Source: a virus. From it: a stretch of 64,000 bases of DNA. The translations under genes and the position numbers were made by a program. This document shows, one piece after another, positions 40,024 to 46,761 of this stretch (position 1 is the stretch's first letter; each line of letters opens with the position of its first letter). The notes under the pieces are model-generated. The model was not told where the DNA came from. It saw only the letters and a program-made list of their open reading frames with translations, and searched no databases. The DNA lies in the IMG/VR virus record IMGVR_UViG_3300009314_000007, positions 1-64,000 of that record. One strand, written 5' to 3'.

Positions 40024-40968
40024 ATGACATCGCTGGTGAAATCGGGCTTTCGGAAGATCGAATTGACCCGGGTGATGCAAGGTCCGGCCGCTTCGGCTTG
40101 TCGTTACGCTCTGGCCCCTCTTACTAGGGGGGTGGATGTGGAGGTTTCGGACGATAGCAAGGTGCGAGCCGCGTCCCTCGGGCTGATAAACACGTGGCGG
40201 GCCCGTCTGCTGGTTCTTCAGCAGGCAGGCTGGGAGAGTATTCGGGAGCCGGAGCAACTCAGTCGGCTGGGGAATTGCCCTCCGGCTGGTGTTGCGGAAA
40301 CGAAGGGCGGGACGTTCTCCTGTCGCAAGTATCGGATCTGCCCGTTTTGCTGGTGTCGGCAGTACGTGTTGGAGGTGTTCGCTCGGATCTATGCGATCTC
40401 GTCGCGGTTCGAGGCGACCCGCCAGCCATTTGACCTGGTGGAAGTTCGGACCGAGCGAAAGTACCCGATCAAGAGCTACTTGCTGGCGGCTCCGCTTGAC
40501 TGGATCAAGCACTGCAAGTCCGGCTACTATCGAGAGTACATGCCGGACGCTTACGGGGGTTTCGTGCTTTGCACCATCGAGCCCCCCGATTACTCCGCTA
40601 GGGATCGGAATTACCGGCTCTTGCAGCGAGTGCTGGCGCTTGTCCCCAAGCGAGCGCCGACGCCGCCTGTCGAGCTGGCTCGGATGGACAGCGACGAGCT
40701 TCAGCAGGAGTCTCGCAAGGTGCGTCGGACGAGCAATCCAGCCTTGGCGGCAATCACGGCCGCGGTAGGTCGGACGTGCATCTATCCCAAGCAGTTGATG
40801 CAGGGCAATGCCAAGGAGACGGTGGATATTCTGGATGCCCAGGCGATGACCTGGAAGTCGGAGTCGGAGGGGCGAGCGCGGAAGCAGTTCCCGGTCCGGA
40901 CGAGTGAGTTTTACGGAGTTTTACGTCAGCGGCGGGCGCCGACGATACCAGAGGACGGGATGCCCTAG
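40024..40968 (+). CDS. Unrecognised protein with C-P-F-C motif (possible Rep-like)
   Basis: 314 residues with GGAGG upstream. Near residues 98-112, T-F-S-C-R-K-Y-R-I-C-P-F-C-W-C-R-Q is reminiscent of the Cys motif in plasmid rolling-circle Rep proteins, but no HUH motif or catalytic Tyr pair was found, so this remains a resemblance only. The remainder is helical and ends basic. It starts a transcription unit that includes the second alpha-CTD-like gene. Confidence 0.45.
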   Translation: MTSLVKSGFRKIELTRVMQGPAASACRYALAPLTRGVDVEVSDDSKVRAASLGLINTWRARLLVLQQAGWESIREPEQLSRLGNCPPAGVAETKGGTFSCRKYRICPFCWCRQYVLEVFARIYAISSRFEATRQPFDLVEVRTERKYPIKSYLLAAPLDWIKHCKSGYYREYMPDAYGGFVLCTIEPPDYSARDRNYRLLQRVLALVPKRAPTPPVELARMDSDELQQESRKVRRTSNPALAAITAAVGRTCIYPKQLMQGNAKETVDILDAQAMTWKSESEGRARKQFPVRTSEFYGVLRQRRAPTIPEDGMP

Positions 40969-40984
40969 TCGAACGGAGGAGCGT

Positions 40985-41335
40985 ATGCTAACCGAGCGGA
41001 AACTGGCGGAGCTGATAAAGACCCCACTGGCCGATACGGCGTTGAGTCTGCGGACGGTCAATACCTTGGAGGATCATGGGATGCTTTATCTACATGAGCT
41101 GCTTCAATGTTGTGGGCGGCCCAGGAAGGCGTGCGACGATTGCAGGTGGTTCGTAGACGACCGTAGGACTTGCGGTCGAGAGACCAAGTTGATAGAGATT
41201 CCCAATTTTGGAACCAAGACGCTTGCCGAGGTGTTCAAGGTCCTGGAGGATCTGGGATTGCATCGCAGCAAGGAACACCCCACGCTGAAGAAGAAGAGAA
41301 GAAGGAGGAGAAAGAAACGTGTCCGACGCAAGTGA
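40985..41335 (+). CDS. RNA polymerase alpha-CTD-like protein with Cys-rich insertion (second copy)
   Basis: 116 residues with GGAGGAG upstream. Residues ~19-40 (L-S-L-R-T-V-N-T-L-E-D-H-G-M-L-Y-L-H-E-L-L) and ~69-92 (I-P-N-F-G-T-K-T-L-A-E-V-F-K-V-L-E-D-L-G-L) are the two halves of an alpha C-terminal domain. E. coli DNA-contact residues R265, N268, L270, G296, K298, S299 and E302 correspond to R23, N26, L28, G76, K78, T79 and E82, so the set is intact apart from Ser to Thr. Between the halves lie ~25 residues with C-C, C-x2-C and a further Cys, a probable zinc knuckle that host alpha lacks. The C-terminus is a Lys/Arg tail. It probably binds UP-element-like DNA or competes with host alpha. Confidence 0.8.
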   Translation: MLTERKLAELIKTPLADTALSLRTVNTLEDHGMLYLHELLQCCGRPRKACDDCRWFVDDRRTCGRETKLIEIPNFGTKTLAEVFKVLEDLGLHRSKEHPTLKKKRRRRRKKRVRRK

Positions 41336-41687
41336 GTCGCCGACCTATTACATCCTGGTCAAATTTGTTGGGCAGGGTAGGCGGAAGAAGCTGGAGTGGT
41401 ACAAGCCGCGAAACGCGATAGTGCCGCTCGTGTCTATCGAGGCGCATGTGGTACGCTTCGCGAGGATGTGTACCAAGATGCGATTGTACAAGCTCAGCGA
41501 GGACTTGCGGGACGCTGCACGGATTGGGGCGGGCGATGCCACGTTCCAGTATCCGCTAACGTTCCGGCTTACCCAGGCGCAGACTCGACTGGTGAAGCGA
41601 GCGCTGAAGTGTAAGGTGAGTCACTGGCTGAAACCTTCGCCGAAGGGCCTGGAGGGTCGTGGTGAACTACCAGGCGATGAGCACTGA
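41319..41687 (+). CDS. Small basic hypothetical protein (GTG start)
   Basis: 122 residues from a GTG preceded by AGGAGGAG. Basic, with Y-Y-I-L-V-K-F-V-G-Q-G-R-R-K-K-L-E-W-Y at the N-terminus. Overlaps the alpha-CTD-like gene by 17 nt, so the two products may act together. Confidence 0.5.
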   Translation: MSDASESPTYYILVKFVGQGRRKKLEWYKPRNAIVPLVSIEAHVVRFARMCTKMRLYKLSEDLRDAARIGAGDATFQYPLTFRLTQAQTRLVKRALKCKVSHWLKPSPKGLEGRGELPGDEH

Positions 41688-41937
41688 TGATTTGTGGGAT
41701 TACGTGGAGCAACACCCACAGGAGATGGAGGCGCGCTTTGCGCTTCTTGATCGGATGTCTGACGAGCACACGGATGAGGTGCAGCTTATTCGGCAGCACT
41801 TGCGATCAGGGAGGATAGCGCACGTGGACGCACTGCGGGTTGTTATGGATTTCGAGATCGACTGGGCCATGGTGACTGAGGCTCCGGATGAGCAAGCCAC
41901 TCGGGAGATTTTTCTAGCAGATATAGAGGAGGACTAG
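41662..41937 (+). CDS. Small acidic protein
   Basis: 91 residues (GTG with GGAGG 6 nt upstream; 41659 is also possible). Acidic and helical: L-W-D-Y-V-E-Q-H-P-Q-E-M-E-A-R-F-A-L. Directly abuts the next gene. Confidence 0.5.
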   Translation: MNYQAMSTDDLWDYVEQHPQEMEARFALLDRMSDEHTDEVQLIRQHLRSGRIAHVDALRVVMDFEIDWAMVTEAPDEQATREIFLADIEED

Positions 41938-42159
41938 ATGAGCGCTATTGAAGCGAGTCAACAGTGTGACACTATCGTCGAGCTGATCGACGAGGAGGTG
42001 CCGGAGGAGGCTTTCGACAAGGCGGGCGAGATGTTCGAGAGCATTCGCAAGGGGGCTGTCGATATGCAAGAGAAGATCCAAACTTGGGGATCGGTGACCG
42101 AGGGACAGCAGACGGCTCTCGATAACTGGGAGGAGAATGTGCGGAAGTGGATTCACTGA
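41938..42159 (+). CDS. Small acidic helical protein
   Basis: 73 residues starting right after the preceding stop; GAGGAGG precedes the ATG. Acidic with a helical Met/Gln-rich part (D-M-Q-E-K-I-Q-T-W-G). No recognised motif. Confidence 0.5.
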   Translation: MSAIEASQQCDTIVELIDEEVPEEAFDKAGEMFESIRKGAVDMQEKIQTWGSVTEGQQTALDNWEENVRKWIH

Positions 42160-42195
42160 TGAAGATCAACTTGCAACAACCTTAGGAGATCGAGT

Positions 42196-42816
42196 ATGGC
42201 GAGATACGCGGAGTCCTCCCGGGCCGCCTACAACATTCTGATGAACGGATTCTCACACGGGCAGCGAATCATTTCCGCGGCTCGGTTGGAGTGTTTACGG
42301 TTCGTGTTGGAGAACTATCAGCGGCATCCCTACAACGGCATGATCTGCCGGGGGGATATTGAGAAGGACTACGCTCGTTGGCGTCGGCAACACGACTCGC
42401 CGATTCCTGGGGCCTCGTCCGATCCCAATACGATTGCCCGCCGGTTGACCGACTGTGTCAACATTGGCGTGTGCGCGTACATCGGGAAGAAAGCGGGGAG
42501 AAGCGCGAGAAGCGTGGACGTGCAGGCCGCAGTGCCAACACGACTGATTACGCCGCTGCGATTGCCGCAGCACGGAGACGGTACGAAACCGCCTGAGTTC
42601 TTGCTGCTCGTGCAGCACGGCACGCCGCAGATCTTTGGGCCGTTCGGTACGCAACGGGCCCTCTACGAAAATGCAGTCTACTTCATGGACGAGATGGAGT
42701 ATCCTGATACTGCATTTCTCATGGTGATTCGCAAGTTCGAGAGCGGGTCATGGTCGTATTCACTGAAGAGACTACGGAGGAGGCAGAGGGATGGCGATTC
42801 GCAGAGGACGAGCTGA
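42196..42816 (+). CDS. Winged-helix-like hypothetical protein (paralogue of 42791)
   Basis: 206 residues with TTAGGAG upstream. The N-terminal half is helical with a possible wing (L-T-D-C-V-N-I-G-V-C-A-Y-I-G); the C-terminal third (L-L-L-V-Q-H-G-T-P-Q-I-F-G-P-F-G-T-Q) matches the layout of the end of the next protein: G-x-F-G, then a helix, then F-L-M-V-I and a Trp-Ser segment. Possibly DNA-binding. Confidence 0.5.
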   Translation: MARYAESSRAAYNILMNGFSHGQRIISAARLECLRFVLENYQRHPYNGMICRGDIEKDYARWRRQHDSPIPGASSDPNTIARRLTDCVNIGVCAYIGKKAGRSARSVDVQAAVPTRLITPLRLPQHGDGTKPPEFLLLVQHGTPQIFGPFGTQRALYENAVYFMDEMEYPDTAFLMVIRKFESGSWSYSLKRLRRRQRDGDSQRTS

Positions 42817-43321
42817 TACCCCCCGAGAGGCTTGGGACCATGTTCTGGCTTCTGGAGAGCTGAAGCCCGACGAGGGGGTGTGTGGTCGTTTCGCTTGGGA
42901 CAACTATTTTTGTCATGGTCGCGACGTGACTCGGGCAGAGATTGCGTTTCATTACCGGGATCGCGAGGGCAAACGCCAAAGGGCGAGGTCAATAGCCCGC
43001 AGACACGGGGAGCTAGTGCAGCGGGGTATCTGGCGAAAGACCGTGGAAAGGCCTCCGGATTACGACTCGAAGGCTGAGCCGTCTTGGGCGGCGGAGCCAA
43101 CGCGATTGGCGGTTGTTCGCCCGTTGCCGTCCGCCGAGAAAGGCCACTGGGTTGGGTGGCGAGACGCCGAGGGCGCTCACACGTATCCTGGGCGGTTCGG
43201 GGAATTAGCCGCAGCTCGGAGCTTCGCCGAACAGATGCGGCGAGAAGACGGGCATTCTCGTGGAAGTATGTTCATCCTGATCGTGCTACCCAACTGGGAG
43301 ATGCGGTCGATTCAGGTATAG
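42791..43321 (+). CDS. Winged-helix-like hypothetical protein (paralogue of 42196)
   Basis: 176 residues overlapping its paralogue by 26 nt. N-terminal helix-turn-helix-like segment (R-A-E-I-A-F-H-Y-R-D-R-E-G-K-R-Q-R-A-R-S-I) and a C-terminal G-R-F-G-E-L-A-A-A-R-S-F-A-E-Q-M ... F-I-L-I-V-L-P-N-W segment shared with the previous gene. The pair probably arose by tandem duplication. Confidence 0.5.
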   Translation: MAIRRGRADTPREAWDHVLASGELKPDEGVCGRFAWDNYFCHGRDVTRAEIAFHYRDREGKRQRARSIARRHGELVQRGIWRKTVERPPDYDSKAEPSWAAEPTRLAVVRPLPSAEKGHWVGWRDAEGAHTYPGRFGELAAARSFAEQMRREDGHSRGSMFILIVLPNWEMRSIQV

Positions 43322-43336
43322 CCAGGAGGTAACGGC

Positions 43337-43963
43337 GTGGCCCAGAAATCCGGATGCGTGTGTTCGGGTCACTGGGCACACAAGAAAGAACACTATGTCG
43401 TCACGCGGCGAGAAAAGGCCACGTCGCTGGACGGCAAGGAGGTGACGAGTAAATACTCAGAGATCAAGTGCATGCACTGCTACAGGAAGTGGCGCAGCAA
43501 CGCAGGGTACATAGCCAAGTTGCCGGATCACGTCGAACGGACGTGGGGGATGCTCACCGACGCGGATGTTCTCAAGCTGGTACGGGCAGGCCGTATCGAG
43601 GTGGACTTCGAGAAGGGCGTGATCTGGAAAGAAAGGCGGGCGGGCAAGACGTGGATGGGCTATATGATCAAGCTCACCGCTCGGACGAACCGCGGTGGCG
43701 AGCGGTGGGAGAGCGACAGGCCACGGGGAGATCCCTATAAGTTCGTGGTCGTGGTGAATAACGAGTGCCGTAAGGAGATCTCGGTGTCTCGATTGGTGTG
43801 GATGGCTTACCACGACCAGTTGATACCGGAAGGCTTTGACGTGGACCATTTCGATAGAAACAAGGAGAATAACGCCATCGACAATCTTCGCTTGCTGGAG
43901 GCGACTCACAACAGGAGTGATAATGGTGACGGCGAACGAGAGTGGGACGAAGACGACTTCTAA
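43337..43963 (+). CDS. HNH endonuclease (homing-type)
   Basis: 208 residues from a GTG with AGGAGG upstream. N-terminal zinc-like segment (C-V-C-S-G-H; C-M-H-C), then an HNH core near residue 170: F-D-V-D-H-F-D-R-N-K-E-N-N-A-I-D-N-L-R-L followed by T-H-N-R-S. This is the layout of free-standing phage homing endonucleases of the HNH_3 type. It cuts DNA, probably at a site in related phages. It overlaps the following nuclease gene by 41 nt. Confidence 0.8.
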   Translation: MAQKSGCVCSGHWAHKKEHYVVTRREKATSLDGKEVTSKYSEIKCMHCYRKWRSNAGYIAKLPDHVERTWGMLTDADVLKLVRAGRIEVDFEKGVIWKERRAGKTWMGYMIKLTARTNRGGERWESDRPRGDPYKFVVVVNNECRKEISVSRLVWMAYHDQLIPEGFDVDHFDRNKENNAIDNLRLLEATHNRSDNGDGEREWDEDDF

Positions 43964-44666
43964 GCGAACGGACCTGCCCCCGCCGAGGATTGAGAATCGC
44001 CAGCTCCAACTCTTCGAGACTCGCTTGTTGAACCACGGAGCCTGTCGCCACTTCGCTGGTGACTTCTATGAGCTGGCCACGGTGGCGCTGGTGGGTGGAC
44101 AGCGGTTGCGGACAAACAGCCAGTATGCGACGTGCCCCGACATTCAGTGGCGGGACGAGATCTGCTTCGAGTGCAAGAGTGTGGGTAATACCAACTCTGC
44201 TATCTTGTACGAGATTCGCGTTCAGCGGGACATTGAGTTCGTGCAGCGCGGGTATCAGCTCTACTACTGGTTCTGGCACCATCGGCACCAGGTGGCACAG
44301 TCCCAGTTGATCTCCGAGTTGAATCGCGGCTTGGCGGAGAACATTCGCGAGGTGGTCGTGATTCCCTTCGACGCCATGGCTCGCTGGCTGCGAGGGCGGC
44401 CGGTTAAGGTGATGAACACCGGGCAGGTTTCGAGTAGGGGGAAGAAAGTTGGTTGGGGCAGCAGAGGCTACGGAATGGGCTGGGGAGTGCCCGTGAGCGC
44501 AATGAAAGAGCTGACCACAACGAAGTGGTCGGTGCGGGGATTGAAAGCGGAGGGAGAGAAGTTCCCGGACTTTTCTTTGTTTGGAGACTCTAACATGGAG
44601 TTTCTTGCTTGCCCGCTGAGTGGCGCAGGCACCCGTACGTTTTCGAGAGATGAGACCACAGACTAA
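43923..44666 (+). CDS. PD-(D/E)xK-type nuclease-like protein
   Basis: 247 residues with AGGAG upstream (frame open further 5'). The core near residues 72-90 reads C-P-D-I-Q-W-R-D-E-I-C-F-E-C-K-S-V-G, fitting P-D-x(n)-E-x-K, and a helix follows (Y-E-I-R-V-Q-R-D-I-E-F-V-Q-R-G-Y). A catalytic role in DNA cleavage or junction resolution is likely; the exact subtype is not clear. It lies beside an HNH endonuclease and 2 kb before the SbcD/SbcC-like pair. Confidence 0.6.
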   Translation: MVTANESGTKTTSKRTDLPPPRIENRQLQLFETRLLNHGACRHFAGDFYELATVALVGGQRLRTNSQYATCPDIQWRDEICFECKSVGNTNSAILYEIRVQRDIEFVQRGYQLYYWFWHHRHQVAQSQLISELNRGLAENIREVVVIPFDAMARWLRGRPVKVMNTGQVSSRGKKVGWGSRGYGMGWGVPVSAMKELTTTKWSVRGLKAEGEKFPDFSLFGDSNMEFLACPLSGAGTRTFSRDETTD

Positions 44667-44700
44667 TCTAAGCAATCGTTTTTCAAATGGAGACGCACAG

Positions 44701-45111
44701 ATGGAGAAACCTATTCAATTCGCACTGTCCTCACCCTTCAATCTTTTCCCGGATGGACCCACGGCGACTCTCGTGGTCGGGGTGGGGCTTGCGGAGTACG
44801 CGGATGGCAAGGGCCGCGCCGTGTTCCTGATCTTCAAGAAAGAGAAGCCCGAGGACCAGAGCGGCGGCAAGCAGTTGAGTGTCAGCCTGCCGCAGCACGC
44901 GGGGCAGCTCGACGCGACTGCGGACGAGTTCTTCCTGAAGGACTGGGCCGACAACGAGCAGGCCGCCCAGGTCTGCTTGCGAGAAGGACTAATCGTGGAC
45001 ATCGGCAAAGCACCCGTGCAAGCTGGTGATCGGCAGGTGAAGGCATGCCGGATCGACCGCAGCAAGCTGCGAGAGATGACGCCCGCGGAGCTGGAACTGT
45101 ACAAGCCGTGA
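44701..45111 (+). CDS. Hypothetical beta-rich protein
   Basis: 136 residues from the ATG with GGAG upstream. N-terminal strands (F-P-D-G-P-T-A-T-L-V-V-G-V-G-L), acidic helix and a C-terminal T-P-A-E-L-E-L-Y-K-P. Overlaps the next GTG by 4 nt. Unrecognised. Confidence 0.5.
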   Translation: MEKPIQFALSSPFNLFPDGPTATLVVGVGLAEYADGKGRAVFLIFKKEKPEDQSGGKQLSVSLPQHAGQLDATADEFFLKDWADNEQAAQVCLREGLIVDIGKAPVQAGDRQVKACRIDRSKLREMTPAELELYKP

Positions 45112-45842
45112 GTGAAGCGAACAAGCTCTACGCTCGGTGGTATCGCAAACAGTGGTCTGCGGTTGGCGCCTACTTGCGGGAGCAGGACCGGGTGATTTTC
45201 GCGGAGCAGTCGAGGTTGATTCGAGCCGCTCAGAAGCGGCGACAACCTCGACGCCGGAAAAACTTCGATAAGCTGCCGGAGGATCTTCAAGAGGAGATTC
45301 ATCAGCAGCTACTGAAGCAGTTCGCCGATGTGATCCGGATTCGTGACGCGGTGAGAAAAGCACGGAGGGTTCGAGCGGCGAGGCTGCAAACACTGTGGCC
45401 GCGGGTGACCTTCGAGCCGCTTCCGAACATCTGGCAGCAGGTGGATTATTGCAGCTCAAACACCTACCGCTCGCAGGGATGGGGGAAGAACAAGTACGCC
45501 CGGGGTTCGCTGCTGATGTACGAGGAGCTGTTGAAGGAGCACGGGTACGACTGCGACGTGTATCGCGTGTTCGAGAGTCGCGTTGAAGGGCGGCACTATC
45601 CGGGGGCCGGGTACTTGCCGTCCGAGACGTATTATGGGTATGCGCTGTATGCCAACATTGAAGATTGGCGGTATCATGCTTTGATCCGCCGGGGGCTTTC
45701 GACGGAAGAAGAGATCGAGTTGCTGGAGAAACACGGCAGCTTGAACGTGATGGTGTACAACCCGTTTCTTAACCCCACCGAGGTCATGGAGTTGTGGGCG
45801 AAGATTCGCGAGAAGCGGCGGAAAGGAGTAGGACAGGCATGA
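45108..45842 (+). CDS. Hypothetical basic helical protein
   Basis: 244 residues (GTG overlapping the previous stop). Basic helical N-terminal half (K-L-Y-A-R-W-Y-R-K-Q-W-S-A-V-G-A-Y), then Tyr-rich (S-E-T-Y-Y-G-Y-A-L-Y-A-N) and a helical end. Unrecognised. Confidence 0.5.
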   Translation: MSEANKLYARWYRKQWSAVGAYLREQDRVIFAEQSRLIRAAQKRRQPRRRKNFDKLPEDLQEEIHQQLLKQFADVIRIRDAVRKARRVRAARLQTLWPRVTFEPLPNIWQQVDYCSSNTYRSQGWGKNKYARGSLLMYEELLKEHGYDCDVYRVFESRVEGRHYPGAGYLPSETYYGYALYANIEDWRYHALIRRGLSTEEEIELLEKHGSLNVMVYNPFLNPTEVMELWAKIREKRRKGVGQA

Positions 45843-46027
45843 AACCACTGCGACAGATCGTGAAGAGAGAGCGGTACTTCCCAATGTCAGCTCCCACCGG
45901 CACCGGGTCGGTGATGCTGACGTTGGAGTGCGGCCACGAGGTGCATTGCAAACAGAGCAAGGAGCCCAAGTACCGGGCGAGGTGCTGGTACTGTCCAGAC
46001 AGGGAGACGAATGATGGCGACGGTTAG
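45839..46027 (+). CDS. Small zinc-binding-like protein
   Basis: 62 residues. C-G-H-E-V-H-C and C-W-Y-C provide three Cys and two His, a typical small zinc site. Overlaps both neighbours. Confidence 0.5.
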   Translation: MKPLRQIVKRERYFPMSAPTGTGSVMLTLECGHEVHCKQSKEPKYRARCWYCPDRETNDGDG

Positions 46028-46472
46028 TCTATACACGTTTCAGGACCGCGAGGGCTGCGAGCAGACTTTCACCACTTTCAGCGCCAGGGAGGCGAAGGAA
46101 GTGGCGGAGAAGAACAACTGGCTCTGTTTCGACAACGAGTACGAATACTCGGATCGGAACGTAGCTTGGGATTGCACGGGTAATCACATCTTGTGGGCGG
46201 CGTGCGAATTGGGGTATATGGTTCAAGTGTTCAAGGGCGGCGAGGAGGAGCCGGAGCACGAGTATCGAGCTGGAAATAGCCCGCGGTGCTCGCAGCCCTA
46301 CGTGCCGCTGGAGGGTCGGCAGGTGTCCTTGGAACAGCTCCGCAGGTTTGCCGAGCAGACTGCGGTGGAGCTGGCACGGGAGTACCATGTGACTCCGTTG
46401 GAGAACATTCACGAGGACGCCGAGGTGCTTGAGCGATTGAAAGAGGAGCTTGGCATAGCAAGCGAAACGTGA
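46011..46472 (+). CDS. Hypothetical acidic protein
   Basis: 153 residues (GGGAGACGA before ATGATG). Alpha/beta with acidic middle and helical end (E-V-L-E-R-L-K-E-E-L-G). The promoter at 46450 begins inside its last codons. Confidence 0.5.
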   Translation: MMATVSLYTFQDREGCEQTFTTFSAREAKEVAEKNNWLCFDNEYEYSDRNVAWDCTGNHILWAACELGYMVQVFKGGEEEPEHEYRAGNSPRCSQPYVPLEGRQVSLEQLRRFAEQTAVELAREYHVTPLENIHEDAEVLERLKEELGIASET

Positions 46473-46478
46473 TATAAG
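46450..46478 (+). promoter_or_regulatory. Strong sigma70-type promoter TTGGCA-N17-TATAAG
   Basis: -35 matches 5/6 and -10 matches 5/6 with an ideal 17-nt spacer. The expected start near 46485 lies before the AAGGAGG of the gene at 46502. It probably drives the SbcD/SbcC-like and replication genes. Confidence 0.7.
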
Positions 46479-46501
46479 CCGACAGCAACAAGGAGGTTGC
46501 G

Positions 46502-46723
46502 ATGAAAGCGTCAGGACCCCGGGCGAAGCAGAAGTATGCCGATCTTCCGGATCACATCAAGCAGGTGGCCAGCGTTCCGGGCGTTGTCTCCTGCTTGAAG
46601 TGCCGGAAGTTGTTCAAGTCTCCGGACCGTATTCGGATTCGCCTTTGCGGGAAATGTGGCGACGAGAACCTGGACGAGTTTTGTAGCCGGTCAACACCTT
46701 TGACGGAGGGTACTCTTGAGTAA
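46502..46723 (+). CDS. Small zinc-ribbon protein
   Basis: 73 residues with AAGGAGG upstream. C-L-K-C-R-K-L-F and C-G-K-C-G-D-E form a four-Cys ribbon. First gene after a strong promoter. It may be a transcription- or replication-associated accessory protein; no family assigned. Confidence 0.55.
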   Translation: MKASGPRAKQKYADLPDHIKQVASVPGVVSCLKCRKLFKSPDRIRIRLCGKCGDENLDEFCSRSTPLTEGTLE

Positions 46724-46726
46724 CCA

Positions 46727-46740
46727 CAATAACGTTATTG
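46727..46740. repeat. Dispersed palindrome, exact copy CAATAACGTTATTG
   Basis: A perfect 14-bp inverted repeat in the short gap before the SbcD-like gene, followed by CTAAC, as at 16411. Taken as the reference for the set. Confidence 0.7.
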
Positions 46741-46761
46741 CTAACGAAGTGAGAGGAAAGC

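Noticed and set aside
39044-40030. 328-codon minus-strand frame across the 368-nt gap
   Set aside because: It spans two real plus-strand genes and the gap; no start site and no protein character.
40024-40968. Firm call as a rolling-circle initiator
   Set aside because: No HUH motif or catalytic Tyr was seen; only the Cys motif is similar.
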